NCBI RefSeq assembly: GCF_030445035.2
Contig: NC_080699.1
Span: 8,742,001-8,806,000, forward strand
Origin: Dasypus novemcinctus
Taxonomy: Eukaryota; Chordata; Mammalia; Cingulata; Dasypodidae
Direction of reading: 5' to 3'
Length of the DNA stretch: 64,000 nucleotides
Part shown: in pieces, positions 18,106 to 30,904 of the stretch
Position numbering within the stretch: the first letter of the stretch is position 1
Layout: each line of letters starts with the position of its first letter
Made by a program: the position numbers and the translations under genes
Notes under the pieces: model-generated
What the model was told of the DNA's origin: nothing
The model's input: only the letters and a program-made list of their open reading frames with translations
Databases searched by the model: none

Positions 18106-19800
18106 CATCCCAGTACAAAGCTTGCCCCATCCTGAATCACCTTGCTGTTACTTGATGCCCTTAGCTAATTCTTTGACATAGTTCATGCTAACTGAACATG
18201 CATGTTCTGCATGAAAGAGTTCCTTTAATCTGCGTAAGCCAGGTAGAAATCCTTGTCCTCATTGTATTATTTACCCTCAAAGATAAAGCATGCATAGATA
18301 AGCTGAGTCCTGCCGCCAGAAGGTCCTAGTTCACTCCTGGATGTGCAGACAGCACTTTACTTCCAGTGGAGAGTGGAGATGGCCCTTGATCGAAGCTGCT
18401 GGGGCACCAGGGTGTTGTCACCCCCACAGCACAGCTCAGCATCCTGGACCACCGCTGCTGGTGGTGGAGGCAGCACGCACAAGTGACCGGCCTCCCGTCT
18501 AGGCTGGCGAGGTGCCACAAGCAAGTGGGCAGTCAGGAAGTTCCTGCCAGGTCACCCATACCAGGTAGCCACCCTGCTCCCTGTAAGTGACTCTCAGTTG
18601 GGATAACACACAGCAAAGCTACCTGGAAACAGAAATGCCAGACTCTCCTAATTCACTTCCAAGACGTACCCAAATCCCTGACAGTGCACACACCTCAGTG
18701 AGGCTGGGGGAAGATGAGTCCTGAGATCAGACACCTGGCTTCTCTTGGAACCAGCACTGCTGTAATGTCTTTGTTTTCTTTACCTGCTAGCAACCTTCCT
18801 CTTTCAACTTGTGATACCTTCCTACTGCATCAATAGCCAACCCCATCCCATGCTTCCTTCTACTCGTACAATGTCTCATGCCACCATCTTGGCCCCAGAC
18901 CCAAAGGACTCTTCCTGGCTCCTTCTCCTTTCAGCTGCCACTCAGGCTCCCCTCTTTCCTTGATCAAATCTATCAAAATGGCAGATTTTACTTACCACCT
19001 ACACCTAGGAGGTATTAATGAAATATTGGTGGATGAATGAGTCAATCAAATGATTAGTAAATAGATACTTAAATGAAAGGAACATTTCTCAGTAGATTCA
19101 GGTGTCTCCTAAAAAGCTTGTGCCTATAGTTAGATTTTCATTTCTTTTACCCTGCTAAGACTGAAATTATTTAAAATACAGTAGGAAGAATTGGAATATA
19201 TCTATTGAGTGGAGAGTTTGAATGAAATACTAAACATTTAGTTTAGATGATTTGCATGCCATTCTCTAATCATTTAGTCTCAGCTTGAGTATTTTATTCA
19301 TCTGTTTACCAATAATTTCCTTATTTGCATGATTTATTAAACACCCTGGAAATGCATAGAGGAAGCACAGTCGAGACCAGCCTGCAGACCTCTGTGGCTT
19401 TGCTCCCCATTAAGGAAGTTCAAACCAAGGGCCCAGATGGAGGTGCTGCTTGTTCCAAGGCTCGGCTCAGACTCCCCAGAGCATTCTCTCCCAGTGCTCA
19501 CCTCTGTGCCTGGGGCTTGGAGACACATGAGGAAGCCCAGGACATCCCTGACAGATGCTCATGTGTGGCAATGCCCAGACCACGTCTCGCTTGTTTGAGA
19601 GACTTCATGTACCCACATGGGATGCCTTCAGACCCTTTTCCTGCGCTTCAGGTCTCAAATGATGCTCCACTGTTGCAGAATTTTTCTTTTTTTCACCAAG
19701 TGGAATGCTCACTAAATCCAGTAGCCTTTTCTCCCATTCTTTTCAATTTCTCTCAATTACCCAAGCCTGGGTTATAGAATAATTCAGTACAACGACAGGG
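18106..19800. other. Intergenic, nothing recognised
   Basis: No exon-like or clearly repetitive sequence was recognised. Short open frames here have no detectable family features. Confidence 0.35.
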
Positions 19801-19859
19801 GGGCCACTCAGCTGATTTTCCTTGTGTCAGTCAATGCTATGAGTGATGGGAAAAAGCAA

Positions 19860-20045
19860 GTGTTTAACATCTGCTGGGCCCTCTACCCCTTTAAGAGTTA
19901 TGCTCACAATCATCCTGTGGGACATTTAGGGCAGACGCTTTTCGGTGATAGGCAACTTTCAGTGATTACGTCATTTGGCCAAGTTGTCCCACGAGCAAGT
20001 AGTGGAGAAACTGGAAATCAGGTCTTTAGATATAACACCAGGTAA
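19860..20045 (-). repeat. MIR fragment
   Basis: 'tgctcacaatcatcctgtggga' to 'gtagtggagaaactggaaatcaggtctt' follows the reverse MIR consensus with heavy divergence. Confidence 0.4.
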
Positions 20046-20254
20046 CTCGGCCTTAATGCAAAAGAGTAAACACATAGATGTCCTTTTATACTTGACCTGG
20101 GAATGCATTCTTCTAGTTCTGGTGGAAAATGATCAAGGCAGCTTGCTACAACACAGTCCCTTTCTGCTTCAGCTGAGGACTGCCCCTTGATTCTAACCCC
20201 TCTTCCCTCCATGTAAGTGTCTCCCTGTGAACACGCCTGGCCTGGGAAACAGAC

Positions 20255-20736
20255 TGATGACCACAAAGCTGGAATTTTTACAGCCTGTTACTCCTTAAGC
20301 TCCTCTTCAATTCGCCGTCATCCTCATTGCTTAACCCTAACCCCTTGCCATCTGACTTCGTCACCCTGGTTGCATTAACTCCCCTCGGCAGCCCAAAGAG
20401 CTTTTGCTCATTTCTCATTCTCACGGATCCTTTTTAGCATTTGATGCTCGGTCTAAGAGATCACTCTTTCCTGCACTGGCTTTTTCTCCCTATACCTTCT
20501 GATTATTTCCTCCCCTCTGAAGGCACCTTCCTTTCCCCTCTTCCTAAATCGAACCTTTCCAAGATCCTCATCTTTAACCTGTGTTCACTCTTTTAAGGAG
20601 AGTCTCATCTACTCCCATCACATCCACCCACCACCCCATGAAAATTCCTCTCTAAACTCTGGTCCTAGTTTTCTCCTGAACCCCCAACATTTAGTGCCAA
20701 CTGCCACCAGGAGAGCTCCACCTGGATATCCCACTA
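20255..20736 (+). repeat. L2-like fossil interrupted by the ERV LTR
   Basis: The text before the LTR ('..gtgccaactgccacc..agctccacctggatatcccac') resembles the LINE2 segment for 'actgcctactggacatctccacttggatgtcccac'. The LTR sits at exactly that point. Confidence 0.4.
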
Positions 20737-21220
20737 TGTTGGGAGCAGTCAAAATAAAGTACATGCCGAACTCAGCAAGAGCCGGCAGCACGGCTGCCAG
20801 AGGGAGGCCAACTTTCTCATTTGAGTGAACTATAGTTGGTTCACCACAACATGGCGGGTCCCACAACATGGCAGAATCCAAATCTGCCCTGTCACTTCCT
20901 TATTCTTCTTCCCTCTCAGTCCTTTGTTCTCCGTCTTCCCGCCACTGCCCAGACCGATAAGATAATGCGCAGGCGCAAGACGCAGGCGCAAGACGTGAAA
21001 CTGAAGTCCGCCTTCTACCTCAGCAACAGAAGTAGCCAATCCCTAGCTTCCACCTCCACCCACCGCCCTTCCCCTTCCCAAGAGTATATATGCTTTGTTC
21101 CCTCAATAAAATTCGCAGCTTGATCAGAACACTGTCTTGCTGTCATTCTTCGTGTCTCTTGTCCCACCATTCTTTCTCGGCAGGTTTCGAGCCCTCGTTG
21201 CCGTCCCGCGGGCCGGGGCA
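20737..21220 (+). mobile_element. Solo LTR, class II (ERVK/IAP-like) endogenous retrovirus
   Basis: 484 bp starting TGTTGGGAGC and ending CA, flanked by the 6-bp duplication ccacta (20731-20736 and 21221-21226). Contains TATATA (21085-21090) and AATAAA (21105-21110). The TGTTGGGAGC start and 6-bp duplication are typical of betaretrovirus-like LTRs. No gag, pol or env sequence is attached on either side, so it is a recombined solo LTR. Confidence 0.75.
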
Positions 21221-21261
21221 CCACTACTGTTTTCTTTTACGGGGACTCCTGCTCGTCACGC

Positions 21262-21530
21262 CCCTACTGCCCACCTAGCACAGAGCTTGCTAAGCCACAG
21301 CTCTACCTGGGTTCTAGTCCCAGCTCTGCCAATTACTAAGTAACTTTTTGTTTGTTTGTTTTAAAAATATATTTATTGTCTTTTTTAAAAAGATACGTAG
21401 ATGACACAAAATGTTACATTAAAAAATATAAGAAGTCTTATAAAAACATAAGATATTATATCGCAATTTTCTCATCTGAAGAATGGAAATCCTAATAGCA
21501 CCTCCTCAGATGGTCGTTTTGAGACTGGAG
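21262..21530 (+). repeat. MIR split by an L1 3' end
   Basis: 21262-21345 ('agagcttgctaagccacagctctacctgggttctagtcccagctctgcc..actaagtaac') is MIR. 21351-21452 is a minus-strand L1 tail (T-rich, 'aatgttacattaaaaaat'). MIR resumes with 'ttttctcatctgaagaatggaaatcctaatagcacc'. Confidence 0.6.
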
Positions 21531-22615
21531 GGGGGTGGCGGGCAGCCCTAGTGCAGCCTGCCGCCCCTCCCTGGGAGCCACAAATGCATCCTGGGCTCAG
21601 ATAGGTGTGTCAGCCTGGCAAAATATAATGCAATCTCCCGGGAGATAAGGGATCTGCAGCTTCCCTCCTTCCCCTGTTGTCCCGAAGACATTCCCTGGAA
21701 ATAGCTGGACTCTGATGGGAGTGTTTCATGAGCCTCTACTGGTGTATCCATCTCCGGCCAAGGGGAGCACGGTTCCTCCACGATGGCACCACACGAGCAC
21801 AAGAGAAACACAAGACGGGTGCTGCATGCAGAGCAGCTCCCTGCTCTAGCCAGGGCGTGACAACTGCTGGCCACATGACCTTGCCTAGTCTCCTCTTTTC
21901 CATCAGGCTCTGTGTGCGTCATTCTTTGGCTGGTGAACCCAACACCTGGACCAGAGCAGGTTGGTGTCTCCTTAGATATTTGTCCAACTAACCTACAGAA
22001 AGAGAATCTGTCCTAAGAGAATACATTGAGACATTAAACCGTATGTTTTGCTCCGTATTTTCCCCCATCCTTGCCAAGAAGAGGCTCTGCCCTCTGTGGT
22101 CCCCGGTCTCAGAGGGGTTCTCAGGGCTCCAGTCCAAAGGAATTTGAAGGTGATATTTCTCCTCAGCTTTTCAGAAAGCCCGAGCACTCAGCCTGGTTGT
22201 CCCCCGTGTCCTCCACTAAGAGGGGAACGAGAACGCTTGGCGGGGAGTTTCAGGGAGGAGTGGTTTCCCTGACCTGGAAAGGGGGCTGCTTGGACCGTTC
22301 TCATCAGGGATGAACACTGGTGCTTCCCCAGCTCTGTGGGAGCCCCGGGTGGCTGTGCGAGGGACCTGGCCGATGCCTCCAGAGGACGGTGAGGAGAAAT
22401 GAGCCGCAGTCACCTTCTCCAAGGCGCCAGCAGGTGGCAGAGCGGAGATTGAAATTCCAGGCAGGGTCCATCTGATTCCAAAGTCAACGTGCATTTCAAC
22501 ATCACTGCTCTGTGCTCAAAACAAAGAGCTCCTAAGTACAGCAAGTGAAGATATTTATCTTGTGGTGGCAAGAGGAGATGTAGGGGAAATCTCTTTTCAA
22601 ATACCTTTCAAAGGA
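21531..22615. other. Intergenic, nothing recognised
   Basis: Moderately GC-rich (22050-22450), with short open frames in several phases and no recognisable domain or repeat. Confidence 0.35.
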
Positions 22616-22765
22616 TGTGGTGGAAATAGCTTAGGATTCAGAATAAAGTGACTTGGGTTTGAATCACAGCTGGGTGACCTTGATGTTATCAGCAAAAAGG
22701 AAATAAAAATGCCTAGCCCATTTGTTCATGGCGGAACTGACCTGTCCCGTACTTTATAGACTGAA
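22616..22765 (+). repeat. MIR fragment
   Basis: 'ttaggattcagaataaagtgacttgggtttgaatcacagctgggtgacctt' matches the central MIR region. Confidence 0.5.
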
Positions 22766-23044
22766 TGACTGCAGTAGGAATTACCATTCTCTTCTGACCT
22801 TTAAGACGGTTCCCATGATCAGGTACTAAATGACAAGAAAAGATAAAGTGTTCACAGAAATGCAACCCATTTGCTTGGTCCATAGGTAGCATTTTCCTGA
22901 ACTAAAAATAGTAATTTGTCCCTAGAATATTAGCCGAAATACTATACAAGTAGTACAAACCTGAGACACCCCATTGACACTGCAATCAGTTTAATTGCAA
23001 ATACAGAATTTATTGCAAGTATACAGAAACAGAATGTAGAACTG

Positions 23045-23265
23045 ATGTGGAAGAAGCCTGATTTTTGCGTTGGGCAGATTTGGATCAAAAAACAAGATTC
23101 TGACCCTTTTGAGCGTGTCACCTTGGGCATGTTAACCTCTCTGATATTCAGGTTCCTCAAGTCTGTAGTGGAAATAATAATATTAAGATCCGCCCATGAC
23201 AGTTTTGGAGAGAAACAAATGAAACAGTCAATGCAACATACATGGCACTGGTCATATAATTGCTG
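23045..23265 (+). repeat. MIR SINE fossil
   Basis: 'gcctgatttttgcgttgggcagatttggatc' to 'ccttgggcatgttaacctctctgatattcaggttcctcaagtctgtagtggaaataataat' follows MIR in order. Confidence 0.55.
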
Positions 23266-25260
23266 ATCAATGAGTTTTAATTCCTCTAGGAGTGGAAAGA
23301 AGCCTTAAAATCTCCTGCCTGAACCCTCTCACATTGGCATTTGTTTTTATTTCATTAGAAGCAAAACTATTGGAACTATGATTCAAGAGTCTCGAAGGAA
23401 ATGTATCAATACATTAAATATTGATACTAAGTGATTATCTATAATGTAAATTACATATGGCTCTTGAACAAGTCAATGGGGATATAATTTTCTGCCAAAT
23501 ACACATCGTAAACCAATGCAGTGGATTACCCCCTTTATTCATTTCGGAGCCTTGCCCAAGAAGCAGCCATATAATTAGGTACTATGCTTTCATCACCATC
23601 ACCACCATCCCTTTCATTTCCATGAACTAAACACTATTCTAAGACTAAAGACAAAGGCGACAAATGTCTTAGGTGTCTAAACTATGGCCAGGAAGTCGTG
23701 TTATCATATACGCCCACCTTTAGTGTTATCATTTAAAAGTGAAACACTTTCCTCTTAATCATGCTGAGGAACCTGGGTTGATAAACGTAATTGTGTTAAG
23801 AATCAGCTTCCTATTACCCTCTGGCCTGATCACACCAGGTCCACACAGCAGGATTAAGGGACTTGCGTGGCTCCTCAGGCACCTCTCTTGGGTGCATATC
23901 CCCCTAGAGTCTTTGCCTCTCTCTGATGAATTTTAATCTACATTAAAGGTATTTAAAAGTTTACCTTGAGAGCAAGGAGTGCTTGGAATGCTTGTTCGCT
24001 GAGGAAGTTAATGCTGTCATTTGTTGCCTGTAGCCTGACTACTTCCAAAATGGATTTGCTGCTGCAACTGAATAATTTTTCACTGACTGAATTAACTAAT
24101 CAAAATGCTTTGGGGAGAATCTTCTCAGGTGTGACATTTATTGAATGAAATTGTGTTTTTATAAGACTGGCAAGTTGAATGCTTCAAATTCTTCTCTCTA
24201 CGCTGTACCTCAGAAGAGCCCACCCTTTTTCTCTGTAGCCAAATATACTCCTGAGAGTCTTGGAACACACTGTGTTCTCTATGTCTCCAGGTCCCTGCAT
24301 ATACCGTTCCCTTCCTCTCCACAATCTGGCCTGACAGACTCCTGCTGGTTCTTCAGAGTGCTTTCTTCCCACTCTCATTCATTCATTCAACAAGCACGTA
24401 AATGAGCTCTAAGTGGCAGGCACTGCACTGGGTCCTGGGGACAGTCCAGCGAGGGACATTTGTAGGTTAATGGTTACAGTTAACGGGTACACATAAGAGG
24501 AAGATCTAACACAGCCTGCAGGCAGGGGAGGAAGGTCAAAGACAAGTTAACCCGGCACTGGGTCCTGAGTGCAAGTCTGGTTGGGAAGGCAGAATGTTTG
24601 TTTTCATCAGGAACCGTGTGACCGGAGAGAATGGCAAACAATTAAAGGGAGGTGTTTTAAGGAATCCAAGGACTCTTGTGGAACCCAAGTATGGGAAGTG
24701 TTTGGAAGGGAAGGGCTGGGCAGGTAGCCTTCGATTCCCTCACCTCGTCACAAACTTTTCTCCGAGGACCCTATCCCCTTTCTAGTCACTTGTGACATCC
24801 CCGTTCACATTAGCTGCCAGGTGGGGCAGAGCGTCCTACAGCTGCGATCCAGCCAGGTGCACGGTTAATTTCTGGACCCACCTTCATTGTCTGTATGTGA
24901 GGAACAAGCGGCAAGGACTTCTGCCTGCAAACTTATCTACTGTTCAGCAAGAAAAGCCGGCTGAAACCTTGTGGACTTTAGACCATGAGGAGTAACCTGT
25001 GCCTCCAGACACCTTTGTTTTACATCTCCAAGCCTCTGAAAGCTTAGTTCTCAGGGCCCCTGGCTCAGGTCCCAGGGACAGTCTAACACAGATGGCAGTG
25101 TAAGGAGCTGCTGTGTCTCCTCTCCTCATGGACTGCTCCTCCTCACTTGAACACGGCATTTTCTTCTGCCCTGCCGGGACCCACAGCCAGCTCTGTACAG
25201 GCTCTGAGCGTGGCCAGACTTTCTCCAGGTTCTTGGCTAAGCTACAAAAAATGACTTTTA
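23266..25260. other. Intergenic, only vague old repeat traces
   Basis: 'cattcattcattcaacaagc..ggcaggcactgcactgggtcctgggg' at 24375-24442 is an L2/MIR-class trace. Otherwise no gene-like sequence was recognised. Confidence 0.35.
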
Positions 25261-25269
25261 AGTGCAAGC

Positions 25270-25804
25270 CGGTTTAGTTAGGCTAGTAGTTTATTAAGGA
25301 AGGGAGGGAAGAGAAATGGGAGAAAATAACAGATCATGGGTCCCAGGTATAGAGGGAGGGACTGAAAAGAGATAGGGTGGGCTGATTTACAGAAGACAAT
25401 TCCCCATTTCAGGTTACAAAATGCCCATGTTTACGTGTGAGCTGTTTCAGGCATGGGGGAAAAAGGCAAGAGCAGGGGGCCAGTTTGGTTTTTGTGCTTG
25501 CTTTTTAAACCATTAATTATTCTGCTCCTTTGCTAATGTTCGGGGAGGAGTCCAGTTGTTTGTCGTTTTGATTGGTTATTCCACCCATCAGTTTGCCAGG
25601 AGGGCCCAATGATAAGACCCCTGGAGAATATCCAGGGTTTCTCCTTGCTTCCGGAGGAACTCTCGTTCTGAATGGGGGTTCTCGCAGGTTCTTCCAACAG
25701 CCATTTTGTGGCGTATTCGTAGCCGTGTGTTTAATGGTGGTGTTTTTTTCTGCCAGGTTCCAAATCTGTCTATTGACGGCCTAATTTACTAGCCTGCCTC
25801 ATGA
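25270..25804 (-). mobile_element. Possible LTR on minus strand
   Basis: Read on the minus strand it starts TGAGGCAGGC (25804), has CCAAT-type motifs (near 25575 and 25610) and an AATAAA near 25292. No target duplication or second LTR was found. It could equally be unique sequence. Confidence 0.28.
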
Positions 25805-25924
25805 GGGTCTGTCGCTTGCAAACCCATTCCCAGTTTATGTCCAAGCCAAGAATCAGCTTGATGAGAAGTTTTATATTACATTGAATTTACGAGGAATTTG
25901 GGGAATCTCTTGGAAGCCAACCTG

Positions 25925-25960
25925 AGGATCTCTCTCTCTCTTCCTCTCTCTCTCTCAGCC
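25925..25960. repeat. (CT)n simple repeat
   Basis: Short run of TCTCTC/CCTCTC units. Confidence 0.7.
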
Positions 25961-26559
25961 TTAGCCTTAATCTGCACATTTGCTGGTTTGTTTGTTTTTT
26001 TCTCTTTCCATAAACCAGTTTCTCTGCAACATTTTTGCTTGCCCATCACATCAGCTTGCATTGACTTTGACTTGCCATGGTGCTAACTCTGGTTCCAACA
26101 CTAGGTAATCTCATAGATCCAGTTCTCAACATGGTCTGATCCTAAATTCTGGGTCTGTTGCTTTTAATTTAGGGAGAAAGGACTCTTTTGGCTTGGTTTT
26201 GTTCTTGTGTCCATCTCTGATCCCAATCAGCTATAACTACTACTGTGAGACTGCTAGTGCAAATACAGTTGTCTAGCCCAGAGCATCCACAAGGTGCTCG
26301 GGAGGACATGTCCAAAGAAGTGAAAACGAGCTGCGAAGGCATCCCAAGTATGTCATCCCCAGCATGCCAGGCAGTGGGCGCAGTGAATGCCAGGGCTGGA
26401 GGAGGCAGAGAGCTTGGTATATAAAGGAACTGCACGTGGTCCAGTATAGAGTACAGCATTTGAGGTGGGACATAGTGAGAGATGAGGTAGAGAAGCACAG
26501 GGATGAAGTTGTGAGGGGCTCTCTTGCGATGCCAAGGAATTGAAAGAGAAAAAGCCGAG

Positions 26560-26912
26560 TTCTCTCTTCCCTCTGGGCCTTTGCATATGCCTTACCCTCT
26601 TCCTGGAGGGAACACTGTTGGCTCTTCTCCTGGATTCACCAGGTATTTGCCCTTTGGCAACTCCTCTGGAATTCTTCCCTAACTCCCCAAGATTGGGGTA
26701 GTTGCTGGATGCTTCTACAGCTCTGTGTGCTTGTATCTACCAGTGCACATTTCCCACCCTGGATTCTGACTGCCTGCTTCTTTTGTCTCTTCCAGTAGAA
26801 TATAAGCAGGGCTCTTGTCCAAATGCCTCTATCCCTAGCACAGTGTCTGGCACTCACAGGAAACCAGTAAATACCTGTTTAAGGAATGATGAATCAATGA
26901 ATGGATGAGGCG
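26560..26912 (+). repeat. LINE2 3' end
   Basis: 'tgggcctttgcatatgcc', 'ttccctaactccccaag', 'tagaatataagcagggctcttgtcc' and 'cctagcacagtgtctggcactcacaggaaaccagtaaatacctgtttaaggaatgatgaatcaatgaatgg' follow the LINE2 end in order. Confidence 0.65.
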
Positions 26913-27549
26913 GATACCAGTCAAGCTGCCAGCAAGCAGCCTTTTTTCCCCCAGTAAGGTCTGGGTTTGCTTCTTAGGTAGACCAGCTGGAATTCTCTCA
27001 GCCCCCAGTCCTTGGGGAATGAAGGTCCTCCTTCAGGTTCTCCCATGTCAACCCTGGGATTCTAGATGAAAATGCCCTCCTGGCACTTCTCTCCTTGTTC
27101 CCTACTCACTTCCTTGATGACCAATCTAGATTGCTTTCCTAATGTGATTCTGCATTTTGTCATCTTAATCCTTTCCCTTCTCCTCTTGCTTCTCCCTCAT
27201 TTCCAGCCTTGACCTGCTAAAGCACTCCCCAACTCATCATCTGCTCACTTTGCATTATCTATCAAGGTTCTCGCATTCCTGTCCCAGACTGTCCACACCA
27301 CCAGCACATTACCTTCTCCTCTGTCAAGCACATTTAGCACAAATAGCAAGAAGAGGAATCCTTAGTTACAGATTATAATAAACCTATTTTCCCACTTTAT
27401 TTCATTAATGACTGTGGTCCTGTCATTAGTACTCCAGAGGAGTAGTCAAATATATATTTACTGTGCGTGCATTCTAGCTCAATCTTGGAGTGCCCCCAGG
27501 GTTTGGTCTTTGAATCACTTCTCTTGTATATTCATAGTCCATTGTTAAA
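26913..27549. other. Intergenic, nothing clearly recognised
   Basis: C/T-rich non-coding sequence leading into the L2 copy. No exon or SINE was seen. Confidence 0.35.
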
Positions 27550-28600
27550 TGCACCCAGTCTCAAAGCTTTAAGACCATCTATATGCCAAGGACCCCCGAA
27601 TTTATTTCTCCAATCAAGACCAATTCCCTAAACTCCAGCCTCAAATCTGACAATTCTACTTAGATATCAAATAAACATCTCAAAGACAACACATCCAAAA
27701 TGGAACTTCTGGTTTTTGCACCAAAGCCTGCTCCACCCACTGCCCTCCACAGCTCAGGTTATGGCAGCTCGACAACTCCATCCTTCTGGTTGCTCAGTCC
27801 AAAAACCTTGGAGGCATCCTAAACTCTTTTCCTCTGCTCAAAGGTCACAGCAAGTCCATCTTTAAATCCTGTTGGTTCCACCTGAAAATATGTTCAGGTC
27901 CATTCTCCTCATTCCTACTGCTCCCTCTCTGGTTGGAGCCACCATCATCTCTTACCTGGACCACTGCCGTAGTCTCCAGCAGGTCTCCATGCTCCTCCTC
28001 TTGCTGCCACCCAAACTATTCTAACGTTGCTGCACCATACCCTCCAATGGCTCTCAATTTCACTCAGAGTAAAAGCTCGAGTCTTCACCTTGGCCCACAT
28101 AATTCCACAGGATTTGCTACCTTACTCTTAGATCTTATCTTCTAGTCAAGCCCACAGCTGCCCCCATGCTTTTCTTTGAACAAGACAAGCGCAGTCCACT
28201 TAGGAACCTTCACTCTAGCTATCCTCTCTGCTGAATGCTGTTCCCCAGGTTCAACTGGCAAGCTCTTTGCCTCCTTCAAGGCTCTGCTCGGGTATCACTT
28301 TCTCAGAGAAGCTCACTTCCCCACCCTACTTAATGCTGAACCTCATCACCAGCTCCAGCCCTCTTCACCTGAATTCCCCTTACCTCCCTCTACTTTTTCC
28401 TTTTTTCCACAGACATATCTCTTTCTGATCTATTATATCACATATTTATTTGCTACATTTGCTGTCTATTGTCTTCCTTCCTTGCCTGAATGCTCTAAGA
28501 AGGTGATTTTTTTCACTGCTCTATCTAAGCTCTTAGCAGAGTACTTGGTTTAAAGCAAGGGTTTAGTAAACATTGTCAGATGAATTAATGAATGAAGAAA
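27550..28600 (+). repeat. LINE2, about 1 kb of the 3' half
   Basis: Ordered matches to LINE2: 'catctcaaagacaacacatccaaaatggaact', 'aaccttggaggcatcctaaactc', 'atcatctcttacctggaccactgc', 'caatggctctcaatttcactcagagtaaaagc', 'ctctgctgaatgctgttcc', 'gggtatcactttctcagagaagc' and an end at '..aacattgtcagatgaattaatgaatgaagaa'. Confidence 0.7.
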
Positions 28601-29340
28601 CACATGAAGCTCTCTTACCTTCTCTTACCTTTATGTGTATCTCCACCTCAGTGGTGTCATTCCTAAATTGCAAGCTCCAAAAGAACAGAAAGGATGTCTA
28701 TCCTCTTATGGTAAAGCAGGATTTTTATCTAAATTTCAGCAAACTATCGCTTTATGACTGTGACTCTCCACATAAATTTATCCCTCACTGATTATTCTAG
28801 ATTACATAAGAGTACTGCTCACTCTGATGTGATTGCTGATTAATCACAAGACTGATGTAAGCTGAGAGCTTCAAGAAAAAGACTCTTTCACATTTACCTC
28901 AGGGTCAAATGGTAACATATGAGGATTTTGTGGGAAAAGAAATTCAGAAGAGGTTCACATCCAGAAAACTTAAGGATTCAAGGGTCATTTTCAGATGTAC
29001 AACTTGTCAGGATATTGGTTCAATATTCCGTAACAGATCGATGCACATTTCCATGCCTGTAAAAATCTGTTTGTATCTCACATGGCACATGTGGTTCCCA
29101 GAGCGTGGAGGCCCCGTGATGCTCTTTGATGAGTCACCCAGGCCCTTTCCTGTTGTATCAGACATTGCAGCGATTTCCTAATGGATTTATCCTGAGCGAA
29201 AAATCATCCGATATTCTTGAGTTATGAAATAGCTGCATTACTTCCTAATAACAGATCATATTACTAGGCACTTAAGTGCACATGATGTAAAATTCCTTCT
29301 ATAAATGGAAAAATAATAGAAAATAGCACTTATAGGGTCT
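28601..29340. other. Intergenic, nothing recognised
   Basis: AT-rich sequence with a few short frames and no recognised element. Confidence 0.35.
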
Positions 29341-29367
29341 TTTTCTAAAAATTAATTTATTAATTGT

Positions 29368-29455
29368 TTTTTTTAGGAGGTGCTGGGGATTGAACCTAGG
29401 ATCTTATACCTGGGAAGCAGGCACTTAACCACTTAAGCTACATCTGTTCTCCATT
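29368..29455 (-). repeat. DAS-SINE, short form, minus strand
   Basis: T run, then AGGAGGTGCTGGGGATTGAACC (reverse B box) and CACTTAACCACTTAAGCTAC (reverse A box). Confidence 0.75.
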
Positions 29456-29467
29456 CATAGGATTTTT

Positions 29468-30165
29468 TTTCCTGAAAAAATTTTTTCTTTTTAATTTTTA
29501 AGGAAGATTTAGATTACATAAATGTTACATAAAAAATATAGGGGGTTCCCATATGTCCCACTCCCTACCCCTCCCACACTTTCCCACATCAACAACATCT
29601 GTCATTGGTGGGGTACATTTGTTACAACTGATGAGCACATTGAAGCATTGCTACTAAGTGTGGATTATAGTTTACATGGTGTTTTATACTCTGCCCCACA
29701 CGATTTTATCAGTTATGACAAATGTATAATGGACTGTGTCCATCACTGCCATGTCATGCAGGACAATGCCAGTGTTCCATAAATGCTCCCACGTTACACC
29801 AATTCTTCCCTCTCCCTCCCCTCAGAACCTCTGGTGGGCATTGCCTTTATATCAATCATAAAATTTCTTCCATTGCTAAAATAATCATTAATAATAAATC
29901 GATAGTAGAACCATTGTTCATTCCCCAATCTTGAGGATTTGGGATGGGGATGCCCACTCTGTTTCTAGTTGAGAGGGAGCTTGGATCCCTGGGGCAGATG
30001 GGTGGAGCTATCTTGCTTGCAGTTGCAGACACTCTCATTCCTTGGCATGGGCATTGTCCGTCATCATCTCCTTATTGGTTGTCCTGGGTGAGTCCAGTGA
30101 ACTGGAGAGTAGGTGTTGCAACTCTGCTGAGATTCAGGGCTCAGCTGGCAGTCAGTACCTTTTTG
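29468..30165 (-). repeat. L1 3' UTR end, minus strand
   Basis: Starts with a T-rich tail, then 'aatgttacataaaaaatata', 'gggttcccatatgtccc' and a C-rich tract (reverse of the L1 guanine tract). It continues like 46690-47300, through 'aattcttccctctccctcccc' and 'ctgctgagattcagggctc'. Confidence 0.75.
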
Positions 30166-30559
30166 CATGTGGGTAAAGCATTTTGAGAGCAAGGACTAGA
30201 GGATCGTGCACAGAGTGTTTGATAAATATTTCTGAATGAAGAATGAATTCAGCTATTGAAAGTAACCATGGTTTCCGGTGTGGCTTGATGAAGGAACTCA
30301 ATAACATGACTAGATGTTGCTTTTTCCTCCCCTTTCCAGGCTCTGCTTCCTTTGCTTTTTTTTCAATATCTTTTTCAGATACCCATCCCTAAGTCAGCCC
30401 AAACTACCCTTTTTAACCTGACCCGCTACATAGAGCAAACCCCTTCCTCTACTTCTTATCCGACCTTGCCTTATTATTTCAGGTGGTTATTTCTTTGCTC
30501 CATCCCATTTGCCCTTTATCACAGTTATGCCAACCAGAAGAGCAAGGAGGCATAAGCTT

Positions 30560-30718
30560 AGTGTCAGTCAAGATGGCTAGAATCCTGGCTTTGACATTTA
30601 CTTTCTACATGACCTTGAGGATTTTGTGCACCCATCAAAGCCACAATGCTTACATTTATAAAATAGGTTTAGTTATATCTACTTCATAGGTGAGAGTTAA
30701 GTGAGACAATATATGAAA
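30560..30718 (+). repeat. MIR SINE fossil
   Basis: 'tagaatcctggctttgacatttactttctacatgaccttgagg' through 'tttataaaataggtttagttatatctacttcataggtgagagttaagtgagacaat' follows MIR. Confidence 0.5.
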
Positions 30719-30904
30719 AGAGGATGATCTCATTTCCTTTCTGTCTTAGAATAGGGCTGATACTACCTGTCAATCTTTCAATTCAATGTGTTAGTGTCTA
30801 GGGGGAGACTTTTTTGTGTGCCATTTAATACTCGTCTCAACCGTGCATTCTTTATCTTCTGTATATATATTTATATATCCTCCCTTCAGGGGTGCCTAAT
30901 TTAC

